Part shown: positions 1 through 7,017 of the stretch, in pieces
Numbering within the stretch: the stretch's first letter is position 1
How the letters are laid out: every line of letters starts with the position of its first letter
DNA from: GCA-020344555 sp964548955
GTDB taxonomy: Bacteria > Planctomycetota > Phycisphaerae > UBA1845
Assembly (NCBI GenBank): GCA_964548955.1
Contig: CAZJTP010000046.1
Coordinates: 1 to 24,665, forward strand
DNA length: 24,665 nucleotides
Direction: 5' to 3'
The notes under the pieces: model-generated
What the model was told of the DNA's origin: nothing
The model's database searches: none
What the model saw: only the letters and a program-made list of their open reading frames with translations
Translations under genes and position numbers: made by a program

Positions 1-30
1 AGTCCAAGAAAGCTTTTGCGTCGGCTCCGC

Positions 31-79
31 GACACAAAAACTCTTAAATCCTTGCGACGCAAAAACTCTTAAATCCTTG
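31..79. repeat. Two-copy 25-bp tandem repeat
   Basis: Two copies (31-54 and 56-79) of a 24-base block, GAC[A/G]C followed by a run of A and CTCTTAAATCCTTG, repeat with a 25-bp period and one mismatch. An inverted pair TTGCGAC (52-58) / GTCGCAA (79-85) brackets the second copy, and a decayed third copy may start near 81. The block lies just downstream of the minus-strand membrane protein that ends at 145. Its function is unknown; it could be part of a dispersed intergenic repeat. Confidence 0.7.
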
Positions 80-144
80 TCGCAATCAAAAACTGCGCAG
101 CGCGCGAACGGTTTGCCGGAATCCGGACGCGGGTGGCGTTGCCC

Positions 145-1002
145 TTATCGACCAGCAGTCGCGTTGGCGGTTGCAGGATGGGGATCGACTCGTGAACGCG
201 GGAACGGTTTGCCGTCGGCCAGCCAGAGAAAGGCGAGCCGGGGGCGTACGCTGGGTGGCAGAAAGACGCGAACGGCGAGTCGCCCCAGTGGCCGCCCGAA
301 CGCTATGCCTGCGAGCCCGCCGAGGAGTTGCGCACCGGCGTGGGCCGCGATGTAGGGCATACCCCATAGGAACAAATGCGGCGCGTCGTACTTCCAGACG
401 ACGGCGACGACGCCGCCGGCTATGACGGGCATAGCCAGCATGAGTCCGACATAGGCAGCCCGGTGCCAGTGCGGTATGGCAATCACCGCGAACAGGCCGG
501 ATGTGAACGCAATCATAAACGAGCCGAACAGGATCGAAGCGATGAAAAACTCGTACTCAGGATACTCCGTGGTGACCTCCAAGGGGGCCGAGGTGTTGAC
601 CCAGTCGCGGATCGTCACGTTGCCGATCCGCCGAATGTTTGAGCCCACATGCTCGGTCAACTCGTCCAGATTGGCGTAGCTCACCGCGCCTTCCGCCAGG
701 CACAAGTGAGCGAAGATCGCCATGAGAAACAGGACCCACGCGCCCAGCAGGAATAATGTCAGCCGGTCGAGCCAGGGCCGCAATGCTGTCGAGGCGTCGT
801 TGGCCGACTGGAACCGGCCGCATTCCGTGCATCTCACCACCGGGATGCCCGTGCGGTCATCACGATACACTGGGAGCGTTCGGAGGTTGTACCCACAATT
901 GCCGCAGAAGCGGTCCAGGTCGATGCAAGCGATCGGCGCAGCTCGCGTTTTCGGGCTCCCGGCCCGTGCGCCGACGTTCTCCACGGTTACCACATCCCTC
1001 AT
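145..1002 (-). CDS. Zinc-ribbon multi-pass membrane protein, unknown function
   Basis: A 285-aa protein whose N-terminal cytosolic part carries two cysteine pairs (C33-x2-C36 in CGNCGYNLR and C58-x2-C61 in CTECG), a compact zinc ribbon. Hydrophobic segments follow at about 80-103, 152-175, 183-203 and 212-236, so it should sit in the inner membrane. Proteins pairing a CxxCGYxLR...CPxCG ribbon with several membrane helices are common in Planctomycetota and mostly unnamed. The ATG at 1002 is preceded by GGAG with a 6-nt spacer, which supports this start. It is transcribed away from the CobT-like fragment at 1270, sharing a 267-bp divergent intergenic region that contains dyad symmetries. The reading frame is intact. 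No enzymatic motif is visible, so no function is assigned. Confidence 0.72.
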   Translation of the reverse strand: MRDVVTVENVGARAGSPKTRAAPIACIDLDRFCGNCGYNLRTLPVYRDDRTGIPVVRCTECGRFQSANDASTALRPWLDRLTLFLLGAWVLFLMAIFAHLCLAEGAVSYANLDELTEHVGSNIRRIGNVTIRDWVNTSAPLEVTTEYPEYEFFIASILFGSFMIAFTSGLFAVIAIPHWHRAAYVGLMLAMPVIAGGVVAVVWKYDAPHLFLWGMPYIAAHAGAQLLGGLAGIAFGRPLGRLAVRVFLPPSVRPRLAFLWLADGKPFPRSRVDPHPATANATAGR

Positions 1003-1077
1003 CTAAAGCTCCGGCCGGATCACGGACGTTCTTGGAGCTTATTAGTCGGGATCGACGCAGCACGCGTACCGATCCTG

Positions 1078-1111
1078 CCAATCCTACCTACGTAGGGATT
1101 CGCAGGATTGG
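1078..1111. promoter_or_regulatory. Nested inverted repeats in a divergent intergenic region
   Basis: CCAATCCT (1078-1085) pairs perfectly with AGGATTGG (1104-1111), and the 10-bp palindrome CCTACGTAGG (1087-1096) lies between them. The site is between two divergently transcribed coding regions, where an operator or a cruciform/stem-loop would be plausible. No -10/-35 pair could be tied to it. Function is inferred only from position. Confidence 0.35.
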
Positions 1112-1216
1112 ACGGAGTATTCTACGGATGCGTGTCGGCCCGGCTGCGCAGCCACAAGGAGGTGCATAGAAAGGCCCCCAAACGAGTTTCCTGTTGCACA
1201 GGTCGCGCCTGCTGAT

Positions 1217-1254
1217 GCGATGCGGCGGGCACGGCCTTTTCTATTGCGCATCGC
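1217..1254 (+). promoter_or_regulatory. Hairpin abutting the ribosome binding site of the CobT-like fragment
   Basis: GCGATGCG (1217-1224) and CGCATCGC (1247-1254) form a perfect 8-bp stem with a 22-nt loop. The Shine-Dalgarno GAGGAG starts at the next base (1255-1260), 9 nt before the ATG at 1270. A stem ending at the SD could modulate initiation. A second perfect anti-SD match, AAGGAGGTG at 1156-1164, has no usable start codon behind it and may be a relic. Confidence 0.3.
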
Positions 1255-1269
1255 GAGGAGTCTCAAACG

Positions 1270-1519
1270 ATGAGAAACAATCCATTCGAAAGCCAGCTTG
1301 AGCGGCTGGCCAGAACGTTGACTGATCAGTTCGGTGTAAGAGTTACTTGCCAAGGCAAAGAAGCGTGGACAGACGGGAGACAGATTGTGTTGCCGTCGCT
1401 ACCGGAGCCGATGGAGGAAGGTGTGGAGAGGATGATCGTGGGCTTTATCGATCACGAAATGGCTAACGTGGCGTTCTCCCATTTCAAGGAAATCGAGAGG
1501 TTCGCAAAGAAGCATCCAG
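1270..1519 (+). pseudogene. Truncated CobT-like (VWA/cobaltochelatase-type) N-terminus
   Basis: The first ~83 codons resemble the N-terminal domain of CobT-like VWA proteins: an FE-LERLARTL helix, a TDGRQIVLPSLPEPM strand, then the pseudo-metallopeptidase segment DHEMANVAFSHF. In the family this segment usually reads HExxH; here the last His is Asn (N66), so a metal site would be incomplete. Family members are several hundred residues long and carry a C-terminal VWA domain, absent here. Homology stops near 1519, and the frame runs on into foreign sequence to a stop at 1587. The ATG has a good SD (GAGGAG, 9 nt). I read this as a 5' gene remnant left by a deletion that joined it to a glycogen-phosphorylase-like 3' end. 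Confidence 0.55.
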
Positions 1520-1603
1520 GGCGCGACCGACTCCATCAACGGCTCGTTCTTCAACACGCGACGCATGATGCAGAACTACGTGACTAAAGCGTATTTCGAG
1601 TAG
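1520..1603 (+). pseudogene. Glycogen-phosphorylase-like C-terminal fragment
   Basis: In the second forward frame, positions 1520-1603 translate to about 27 residues ending at TAG, including FFNTRRMMQNYVTKAYF. This matches the conserved end of alpha-glucan/glycogen phosphorylases (FxTxRMVxxYVxxxY). The fragment is out of frame with the preceding CobT-like piece. It is too short to be functional and reads as the 3' end of a deleted GT35 gene. The identification rests on one short motif. Confidence 0.4.
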
Positions 1604-1720
1604 ATCCAAGTCCATGTCCAGCGTTAACGGAACGTGACGGTTCGGCACTTGGTGACGCCTTGCATAACAGCTCGCGAAACATGGTTTCACCTTCCCCTGT
1701 CCAACGCTGCAGTGGTTGTA

Positions 1721-1876
1721 TTACTCCTCCTTTTTTGGCGGCCTACGGCTGAGCCACGTGGCGGTGATCAGGCCCAACGCAAAGCCCACCAGGAGAGTGA
1801 CGAAAAGCAGCACGGCCCGGGGCATCGTAATCGTGACAAGAAGCAACTTCGTTTCCACGGCCTGTGTATTCTGCGT
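1721..1876 (-). pseudogene. LapA/DUF1049 membrane protein, 3' fragment cut by an IS66-type end
   Basis: The minus strand from about 1876 to the TAA at 1721-1723 reads VTQNTQAVETKLLLVTITMP, then RAVLLFVTLLVGFALGLI, then a basic tail ending PPKKEE. A QNxQxV...MP...LL...GxxxG pattern followed by a short charged tail is the signature of LapA (DUF1049) inner-membrane proteins. The N-terminal helix is missing because homology ends where the IS66-type terminus begins (CGTAACAG at 1874). The piece is about 50 codons, starts without a start codon and is too short for most ORF callers. It is best explained as a host gene interrupted by IS insertion. Confidence 0.55.
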
Positions 1877-2355
1877 AACAGGTCAGCCGTCTGCAATGCA
1901 CAAGGATCGGGGACGCAGGATGTTAAGATAGGTAAACTTGCGCGCTCGCCTTGGCGCTGGTATGTAGACCGACATGCAGCCAGGGAAGGCGAGATCGGTC
2001 GGCACGCTGATCAACGCCGCGGTGCGCGGTGAGCTCAGCAAAACGCAGGCGTTGCGGCTCTGCAAGGATAATCCCGAAGTCATCACCTTGGCACTTCTGG
2101 CTGCGGGCCAACGCATCGCCGAACAGGACAAACGCCTCAGCGAACAAGACACGGTAATCGCGACCCTCCAGGGACAGCGCGAAACATCGCAGCCCTCCCC
2201 CTCGATGCCCTCGGGCATGGTGCCGATCTACACCAAGCCTAACACGCCTAAGCGGCGTAAGAAGCCCGGTGCCAAGAAAGGGCACCCGGGCCGTCGGCGT
2301 AAGACGCCCGAGCGGATCGATAAGCGGGAAACTCATCGTTTAAAACGCTGCCACT
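1874..2355 (+). mobile_element. Truncated IS66-type element (left end plus transposase 5' part)
   Basis: The element begins at CGTAACAG (IS66-family termini typically start GTAA) and carries a ~100-bp leader and the first ~125 codons of a transposase before homology ends near 2352. The leader 1874-1930 is repeated, diverged, at 24613-24665. The left junction interrupts a LapA-like gene. The right side abuts a secreted-protein N-terminus, so the right end of the IS has been lost by deletion. Confidence 0.6.
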
Positions 2356-2456
2356 GGGGGGAGTGGGCATCCGCCACCCGCCAAGGAGGCAGTCAATACA
2401 ATTGCCAATACGAGAACGGTCGCCCGCTTGACCATGGGGAACACTCCCATCAATGA
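1974..2456 (+). pseudogene. IS66-family transposase, N-terminal fragment
   Basis: The ORF is 160 codons, but only about the first 125 look like transposase. It has an N-terminal helix, a leucine-rich coiled region with repeated EQD/LSEQDTVIATLQ, and then the basic KKPGAKKGHPGRRR...P..ID block ending RLKRC. That block precedes the zinc-finger CxxC in IS66-family TnpC proteins. The second cysteine, the DDE catalytic domain and the C-terminus (full length about 450-550 aa) are absent. After RLKRC the frame enters antisense sequence of a secreted-protein remnant. The ATG at 1974 is the first in frame. This copy cannot be active. Confidence 0.65.
2350..2435 (-). pseudogene. Secreted or lipoprotein-like N-terminus, truncated
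   Basis: From an ATG at 2435 the minus strand encodes MVKRATVLVLAIVLTASLAG followed by GGCPLPP: a basic n-region, a hydrophobic core and a cysteine at residue 23, as in lipoprotein signal peptides. The three glycines before Cys make a poor lipobox. A GGGAG SD lies ~10 nt upstream. The frame terminates within the IS66-type fragment (~2340), so the mature protein has been deleted. It is too short for ORF calling. Confidence 0.38.
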
Positions 2457-2510
2457 CGTCGGAAATACTTCGCACCTTAGAATGCCGATTGCCCAGGCAC
2501 TCGATCAGAC

Positions 2511-2954
2511 TCAATCGCTTCTGCCGAGTATATCGATGATCGATGCCCTAGCCGCGTCGTAGGCTACGTTCAGATTCCCCAGAACGCACCCCGCAACCCC
2601 CTCCTTCGCACGGAGCAAGCCCAACAGGAGGTGTTCCGTTCCGACGTAGTTGTGGTTCAGGTTCTTCGACTCCTCGATAGCGTGCTCGATGACGCGCTTG
2701 GCGCGCGGCGTCTGAGGCAACTTGACGGCCGTGCCAGCCTCGGAACCGTCCCTCAACAGCTTCTCCACCTCCTTGCGTATCGCCTTCAAGTCGACGCCCA
2801 GATCCTTGAGCACGTAAGCGCCGACACCCGATCCCTCCAACACAAGGGCGAGCAGGATGTGCTCGGTGCCGATGTACTGATGGTTGCGCCGTTGGGCCTC
2901 CTGATTGGCATACGCCATTACCTTCCGCGCTCGATCTGAGAACCGCTCAAACAT
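2511..2954 (-). CDS. Stand-alone ClpC-type N-terminal domain protein
   Basis: The 147-aa product is essentially the N-domain of ClpC/ClpA (Clp_N): two repeats of the same fold, residues 1-70 (MFERFSDRARKV...NHQYIGTEHILLALV) and 78-147 (RAKRVIEHAIEES...NHNYVGTEHLLLGLL). In ClpC these repeats bind substrates and adaptors ahead of two AAA+ modules. Here the protein stops cleanly with TGA straight after the second repeat, and no Walker motif follows. The start is the canonical MFERF of ClpC. It may act as an adaptor or decoy for a chromosomal ClpC, or bind arginine-phosphorylated clients as ClpC N-domains do; both are inference. A TTGACA hexamer lies upstream on the coding strand (2993-2988). It is divergent from the SUI1 gene. 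Confidence 0.85.
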   Translation of the reverse strand: MFERFSDRARKVMAYANQEAQRRNHQYIGTEHILLALVLEGSGVGAYVLKDLGVDLKAIRKEVEKLLRDGSEAGTAVKLPQTPRAKRVIEHAIEESKNLNHNYVGTEHLLLGLLRAKEGVAGCVLGNLNVAYDAARASIIDILGRSD

Positions 2955-2987
2955 GTTTCAAACGACCATTTCCCAGTTGTCAAACCT

Positions 2988-2993
2988 CAACTT
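2988..2993 (-). promoter_or_regulatory. Possible -35 box for the Clp N-domain gene
   Basis: On the minus strand there is a perfect TTGACA 33 bp before the ATG at 2954. No good -10 hexamer sits 16-18 bp downstream; the 17-bp position reads TGAAAC. The call is therefore weak. Confidence 0.2.
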
Positions 2994-3119
2994 GCGATCG
3001 TACCCAGGCGAGCCACCTGATTCAACCGGAAACGACCGCTCTCGCCGGGATTCGTGCCGGCCTGGCTGCTCCAACGCGCCAATGCTGGGGTTGCCATCGA
3101 ACACACTGCGCGAAGCGTG

Positions 3120-3125
3120 TACAAT
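3120..3125 (+). promoter_or_regulatory. Candidate -10 box of a leaderless SUI1 transcript
   Basis: TACAAT at 3120-3125 lies only 7 bp before the ATG of the SUI1 gene, and no Shine-Dalgarno is visible. Transcription from this box would start at or within a base or two of the ATG, i.e. a leaderless mRNA. No -35 at the usual spacing was found (TTGCCA at 3091 is 23 bp away). Confidence 0.3.
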
Positions 3126-3132
3126 CCGCCCA

Positions 3133-3489
3133 ATGTCGGGCTTGTTTGATGGAACACCGCTGGAGCGCCCCGTCACCTGCGAGGTATGTAAACAATCCTT
3201 GGCGCAGTGCACCTGCCCACGCAGTGAATCCGGCGCCGTCCTGCTGCCCAAGGATCAATCCGCCCGCGTTGGCCGAGAGATACGCCGCAAGGGCAAGACC
3301 GTGACCATCATCACGGGGCTCGACCCTGTCGCATCGAACTTGGACGCCATTCTGGCGCAGTTGAAAACCGCCTGCGCTGCGGGAGGCACGATCAACGATC
3401 GGAGAATCGAAATCCAGGGCGACCACCGCGAGCGAGCCTTGTCGATTCTCCAAGACCTCGGGTACCCCGCTAAGCTGAGCGGCGGATAG
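3133..3489 (+). CDS. yciH: SUI1/eIF1-like (YciH family) translation factor
   Basis: A 118-aa protein. The C-terminal part (about 45-118) is a SUI1 domain: RRKGKTVTIITGLDP, then LKTACAAGGTINDRRIEIQG, then the QGDHRERALSILQDLGY helix. The K-x-C-x-x-GGT core and QGDH turn are the family hallmarks. In E. coli YciH and eukaryotic eIF1 the domain binds the small ribosomal subunit and affects start-codon fidelity. The N-terminus adds four cysteines (C16, C19, C26, C28; CEVCxxxxxxCTC), which may bind zinc. The frame is open from 2905, but the upstream 76 codons are low-quality sequence overlapping the divergent Clp gene. I therefore choose the ATG at 3133, where family-like sequence begins. No SD is visible; a -10-like TACAAT lies 7 bp upstream. 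Confidence 0.85.
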   Translation: MSGLFDGTPLERPVTCEVCKQSLAQCTCPRSESGAVLLPKDQSARVGREIRRKGKTVTIITGLDPVASNLDAILAQLKTACAAGGTINDRRIEIQGDHRERALSILQDLGYPAKLSGG

Positions 3490-3493
3490 CGTA

Positions 3494-3499
3494 TATACT
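3494..3499 (+). promoter_or_regulatory. Candidate -10 box before the LysE remnant
   Basis: TATACT at 3494-3499 lies 9 bp before the ATG at 3509, with no Shine-Dalgarno between. Like the site at 3120, it would give a leaderless or near-leaderless transcript. No convincing -35 was found. Confidence 0.25.
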
Positions 3500-3508
3500 T
3501 TTCGCATC

Positions 3509-3739
3509 ATGCAAGCTCTCACCTTCTTAGCAGCGGGGAGCATCTTCGGACTTGCAGGCGGATTCTCGCCTGGTCCAACTGCAACCGTGGTCGTGTCTCA
3601 GACGCTGCGCTTCGGCGTCCTTGACGGCATCAAGGTTGCCATCGCTCCAGCGCTGACCGATGCCCCGTTCATTGTCGTCGCGGTACTACTGGTCGGCCAG
3701 CTAGCGAGGTTTGAGCTTGTCCTCGGAATCATCTCGCTA
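3509..3739 (+). pseudogene. Truncated LysE/RhtB-family amino-acid exporter
   Basis: The first ~75 codons carry a first membrane helix with the family motif GGFSPGPTATVVVSQTLRFG (residues ~17-36), then KVAIAPALTDAPFIVVAVLLVGQL as helix 2, and the start of helix 3. LysE/RhtB exporters are about 200-210 aa with 5-6 helices. Here homology stops near 3739, and the open frame merely continues through sequence antisense to the MscS gene (to 4453), giving arginine/serine-rich non-membrane sequence. Only ~60 bp separate the end of homology from the MscS stop at 3799, so the missing two thirds cannot be present. This is a 3' deletion remnant and would not make a working transporter. Confidence 0.6.
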
Positions 3740-3798
3740 CTTCGTCTGCCTCATGACGACTCACGCTTGCACGCCTCCTACGATTGTCGGATGACCAC

Positions 3799-6700
3799 TT
3801 ATTCGGCCGATTCCTCCAGCGGTTTGTCCGACGCGAGCTGTTCGGCCAGGGTTCGCTTTGGTGCCCCTTGGAGGCTGTTGCGTCGAATGAACTTCTGGAC
3901 AAACAGATTGTTGGGGATCGCCATCTTCTTACCATCCTCAGATTTCAGAATCGTGTACACAAAATTGATGTCGATCACCTGTCCTTCGATACCTTCGGGT
4001 AAGACCTCGATTCGCTCTCCCACGTTAAACGGACGCCAGATGAGGATGACCAACGTGGCCAAGACGTTGCTTAGAATACTCCAGACTGCTACGAATCCAA
4101 TCGCAACCATGGCCAGAATGGCAGTCAAAAACGTCCAGAGACTGTCGATCTTGAATCCTGCCAACGCAACCACTATCAATGCAACGAGGACCGTCAGTAC
4201 GCCGCGCGCCCACCGTCGTATGATGTTGACAGTGCTGATGGGAAGCCGTCCCGAGCGGTATAGCGTGTATAGTGCGGCAAACGCGATTCGATCGATCACG
4301 AGGGCTATGACAATCACCAGTGCTCCGAACGCACACTTACGCCACGCCAGCCATTCCGAGCGGATGGGAACATCCCAAGCCCAAAGAATTAGGAGGATCG
4401 CTGCGGCAAAACCGGCTAGTCGGACAAGGGCCTTCAACAACTTGATCGAGTAGCGCGTGCGACTTTCGTCAAGGTCGCCCGCCTCATCCACAACCTCCAG
4501 TAGTGGCTTGCCTGGGCCTTCCGTCGTCGAGTCCATGTGCCGGTCAATGATGTCAGCCAAATACTCCGTCGCGGCGCCCAGCGCAAAAACGATCCCCGTG
4601 GCCAGCAGCAATCCGGCTCCGACGGATGTAACAAGGGCCCCAAAGCCTAGAAGTTGAAGCAGCAGGAGCAACCCAACACATATCGCCGCCAAAGGATATA
4701 CGATCCAGACAACCATCATCCCCCAGTGTCGATGCCACACATCACCGAGGCCGAGGACTCGCTCCTTGCGAACCAAAAACAGAAGCAACAGAGCCAAGAA
4801 GCAAGCCTTGTACGTTTCCAAGCAAACACTCTGCAGTGCCGGTGCTGAATCTGCCACGCTGAGCAGCAACGGTACCGACAGGGCAACCAGCGAAAGAACG
4901 ATGAGCATCGAAAGCCACCAGCGGTAGTGCTTGGCCACAGGGTCAGTGCAAGGGATCGGGCGGTGGGGGGGACTGTATGCTTCAAAGAGGTGATGGACCA
5001 ATCTCAAGGCTGTTATTGCGATAGCAATCGCAGCGAACAAGGTGAGGGCTGCTTCCCGGAGGATGTGATTATCCAGTAGTCGCCAAACGCTGAAGACAAG
5101 GGCTAACGCTAAAAGCAGCGGAACCGCCAAGTCGCCGACCATGTTCAGCACCATCAGGTTCACTCGCATACTAAGACCAGAACCCAGCGACACCACATCG
5201 CTACGTTCGGTTCCGTACCGTTCCACAATTACTCGGGCCAGGCGAACACCCTTCCAGCGGGCAATACGATATGACGCAAACCCCAGCACAAGTGATGCAG
5301 CTAGGGACGTCACAACCCATGCCCAATCCGCACCGGACGCTGTCGCCAGATCGGTGCGTGCCGCGCGAATTAGGGCACGTATCTCAGCGCCGGCATCGGT
5401 GTGCTCGCCGAACAACTCCTCACGGAACGCTTCACGTGCTTCCTTTTCTGCGTCGGTGTGGCCTTCCGTCTGCGGTCTTCGAAAAAGTGTCGCCAGTTCA
5501 GCCCATGCCGCCGACCAGTCTGCTCCGATTAAACCGGAATCGCGGCTCGTGATCCGCTTCCACCGTAGCTGCTGGCCTACGTCTTGGAGGTAAACCTCGT
5601 GCTGCTCGAGACCCGCCAGGGCGTCGTTGAGACGTCCCGCCACATCTTCCCAGGCTTTGATCGCCGTACGCATCGATTCTTCAAGAGCTACTCTCAGGCT
5701 CGTTACTTCTCCTTCAAGCTGGGCACGTTCCTTCATCTCCAGGGCGGCAAGCTCAGGGGCTAGCGTATCTGCGAAGGACGAGAATCTCTGTCGCACGTTC
5801 TCACGCACAGTTTGCAGCTCCTGGGATTCGTCCATGGTGCTGGCCAGACGGGCTCGCACCATCGTCAGGCTCTTGGCGATCTCAGCGTATTCATCTCGAA
5901 GCTGCCGCTCCAGCCCTGCAGCCTCGTTTCCGGTGCAATACTCCAGGGACTGAATCGTGCGGTCCCAGTAGGCCTTCGAGAGCGAGATGCGTTCAGTGAT
6001 GCGGTCGAGAGTGCGTTTTGGGAACCGGCGTTGCAGAGCATCGATATCCTTGGGACGCTGGAAGTAGTAGACGAGTGTCTTCTCGCACAGCAGGCGCAGA
6101 TCCAGCACAGCCGTACCGATGGGGCCCGTTACCTGTGACCGTTCGATCTTCAGCGTCTCCAGCCGGCTTCGGCTTTGGGCCTCTCTGAGCGCCGCCAGCC
6201 GGCGGCTCAACGCTTCCAGTTTCTTGCGGTTTGCGTCCAGCAAACGCTCATCGTGCGTGACTAGGAGTTCTGCCTCCTGCCGTTCCATGGGAAGCATTTC
6301 CAGCGCCAACTCCACTGCCGACGTCTGAACGTCAACCCGCTCATGTTGAAGGTGCAGACGTTCCTGCTCTCTAGGGCCGGCGGTTGTTAGCACGGCGTCG
6401 GTTCGTTTCTTCAGTTCTTCCTTCTCCGTACGCAATTGGCGCAGGTCAGCTTCAAGCTGCTCTTGCTGCTGCTGAAAACCTGTTGCCAGCACTTGCGACC
6501 GGCGGATTTGCGTGTCGGAAAGCGTGTTCACGTGGACCTGGAGCGTTTCGACCTGTTCTTTCACTGCCTGTATTTGTCCAACCGTGATCGCTGCAGGAGT
6601 GACCAACTTTGCCAAGTCGTCTAACTCGCGTTGTAGCTGCGCCAGCTGTTCGGTCGCCGCCGATAAACGCTCCGAGCTCGTCAGATTCACGAGGCTTACC

Positions 6701-7017
6701 TTCAACGCCCTGAAGCGATTCAACCGGTTCGCATATACTTCCCACGCGCGATATGCCGACTCCTGTAGCGAATGGATGGCTGTTGCGACCTCGTCGGTGG
6801 CCTCAGGAGGAGGCGCGGCCAGCAGCAGTTGCAGTTCCGCCATGCGTATCTGGACATGCGCAAGACGGTCCTCCACGTCCTTGTCCGATCGTGGAACCTG
6901 CCGTAAGAGCATCTCAGAGTACGGAGGAACCGGCAATGCCCCATTTACAGGTGTGGGCTCGGTCTGCGCACTAGCGAGTGTCAATAATGCACCGGCTAGG
7001 ATATTCCCCAGTAGCAT
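3799..7017 (-). CDS. Large MscS-family mechanosensitive channel with long coiled-coil periplasmic domain
   Basis: A 1072-aa protein. Residues 1-18 form a signal peptide. About 45-550 is a long, charged, heptad-rich, presumably periplasmic region (e.g. ATEQLAQLQRELDDLAKL, QQQQEQLEADLRQLRTEKEE). From ~565 to ~990 come about ten hydrophobic segments. The pore helix and beta-domain are at ~958-1045: AIGFVAVWSILSNVLATL, WRPFNVGERIEV, then GKKMAIPNN. This matches the MscS consensus and resembles the MscK/YnaI-type large paralogues that release solutes on hypo-osmotic shock. The protein ends ~33 residues after PNN, so the alpha/beta vestibule domain of E. coli MscS is missing. The ATG at 7017 gives a good signal peptide. 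It is transcribed alone, and its 3' end abuts the LysE remnant. Codon positions look uniform throughout. Confidence 0.85.
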   Translation of the reverse strand: MLLGNILAGALLTLASAQTEPTPVNGALPVPPYSEMLLRQVPRSDKDVEDRLAHVQIRMAELQLLLAAPPPEATDEVATAIHSLQESAYRAWEVYANRLNRFRALKVSLVNLTSSERLSAATEQLAQLQRELDDLAKLVTPAAITVGQIQAVKEQVETLQVHVNTLSDTQIRRSQVLATGFQQQQEQLEADLRQLRTEKEELKKRTDAVLTTAGPREQERLHLQHERVDVQTSAVELALEMLPMERQEAELLVTHDERLLDANRKKLEALSRRLAALREAQSRSRLETLKIERSQVTGPIGTAVLDLRLLCEKTLVYYFQRPKDIDALQRRFPKRTLDRITERISLSKAYWDRTIQSLEYCTGNEAAGLERQLRDEYAEIAKSLTMVRARLASTMDESQELQTVRENVRQRFSSFADTLAPELAALEMKERAQLEGEVTSLRVALEESMRTAIKAWEDVAGRLNDALAGLEQHEVYLQDVGQQLRWKRITSRDSGLIGADWSAAWAELATLFRRPQTEGHTDAEKEAREAFREELFGEHTDAGAEIRALIRAARTDLATASGADWAWVVTSLAASLVLGFASYRIARWKGVRLARVIVERYGTERSDVVSLGSGLSMRVNLMVLNMVGDLAVPLLLALALVFSVWRLLDNHILREAALTLFAAIAIAITALRLVHHLFEAYSPPHRPIPCTDPVAKHYRWWLSMLIVLSLVALSVPLLLSVADSAPALQSVCLETYKACFLALLLLFLVRKERVLGLGDVWHRHWGMMVVWIVYPLAAICVGLLLLLQLLGFGALVTSVGAGLLLATGIVFALGAATEYLADIIDRHMDSTTEGPGKPLLEVVDEAGDLDESRTRYSIKLLKALVRLAGFAAAILLILWAWDVPIRSEWLAWRKCAFGALVIVIALVIDRIAFAALYTLYRSGRLPISTVNIIRRWARGVLTVLVALIVVALAGFKIDSLWTFLTAILAMVAIGFVAVWSILSNVLATLVILIWRPFNVGERIEVLPEGIEGQVIDINFVYTILKSEDGKKMAIPNNLFVQKFIRRNSLQGAPKRTLAEQLASDKPLEESAE

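Noticed and set aside
3740..4453. Open frame extending the LysE remnant to 314 codons
   Set aside because: Beyond ~3739 the translation loses membrane character, becomes Arg/Ser/Thr-rich and is antisense to the well-supported MscS gene.
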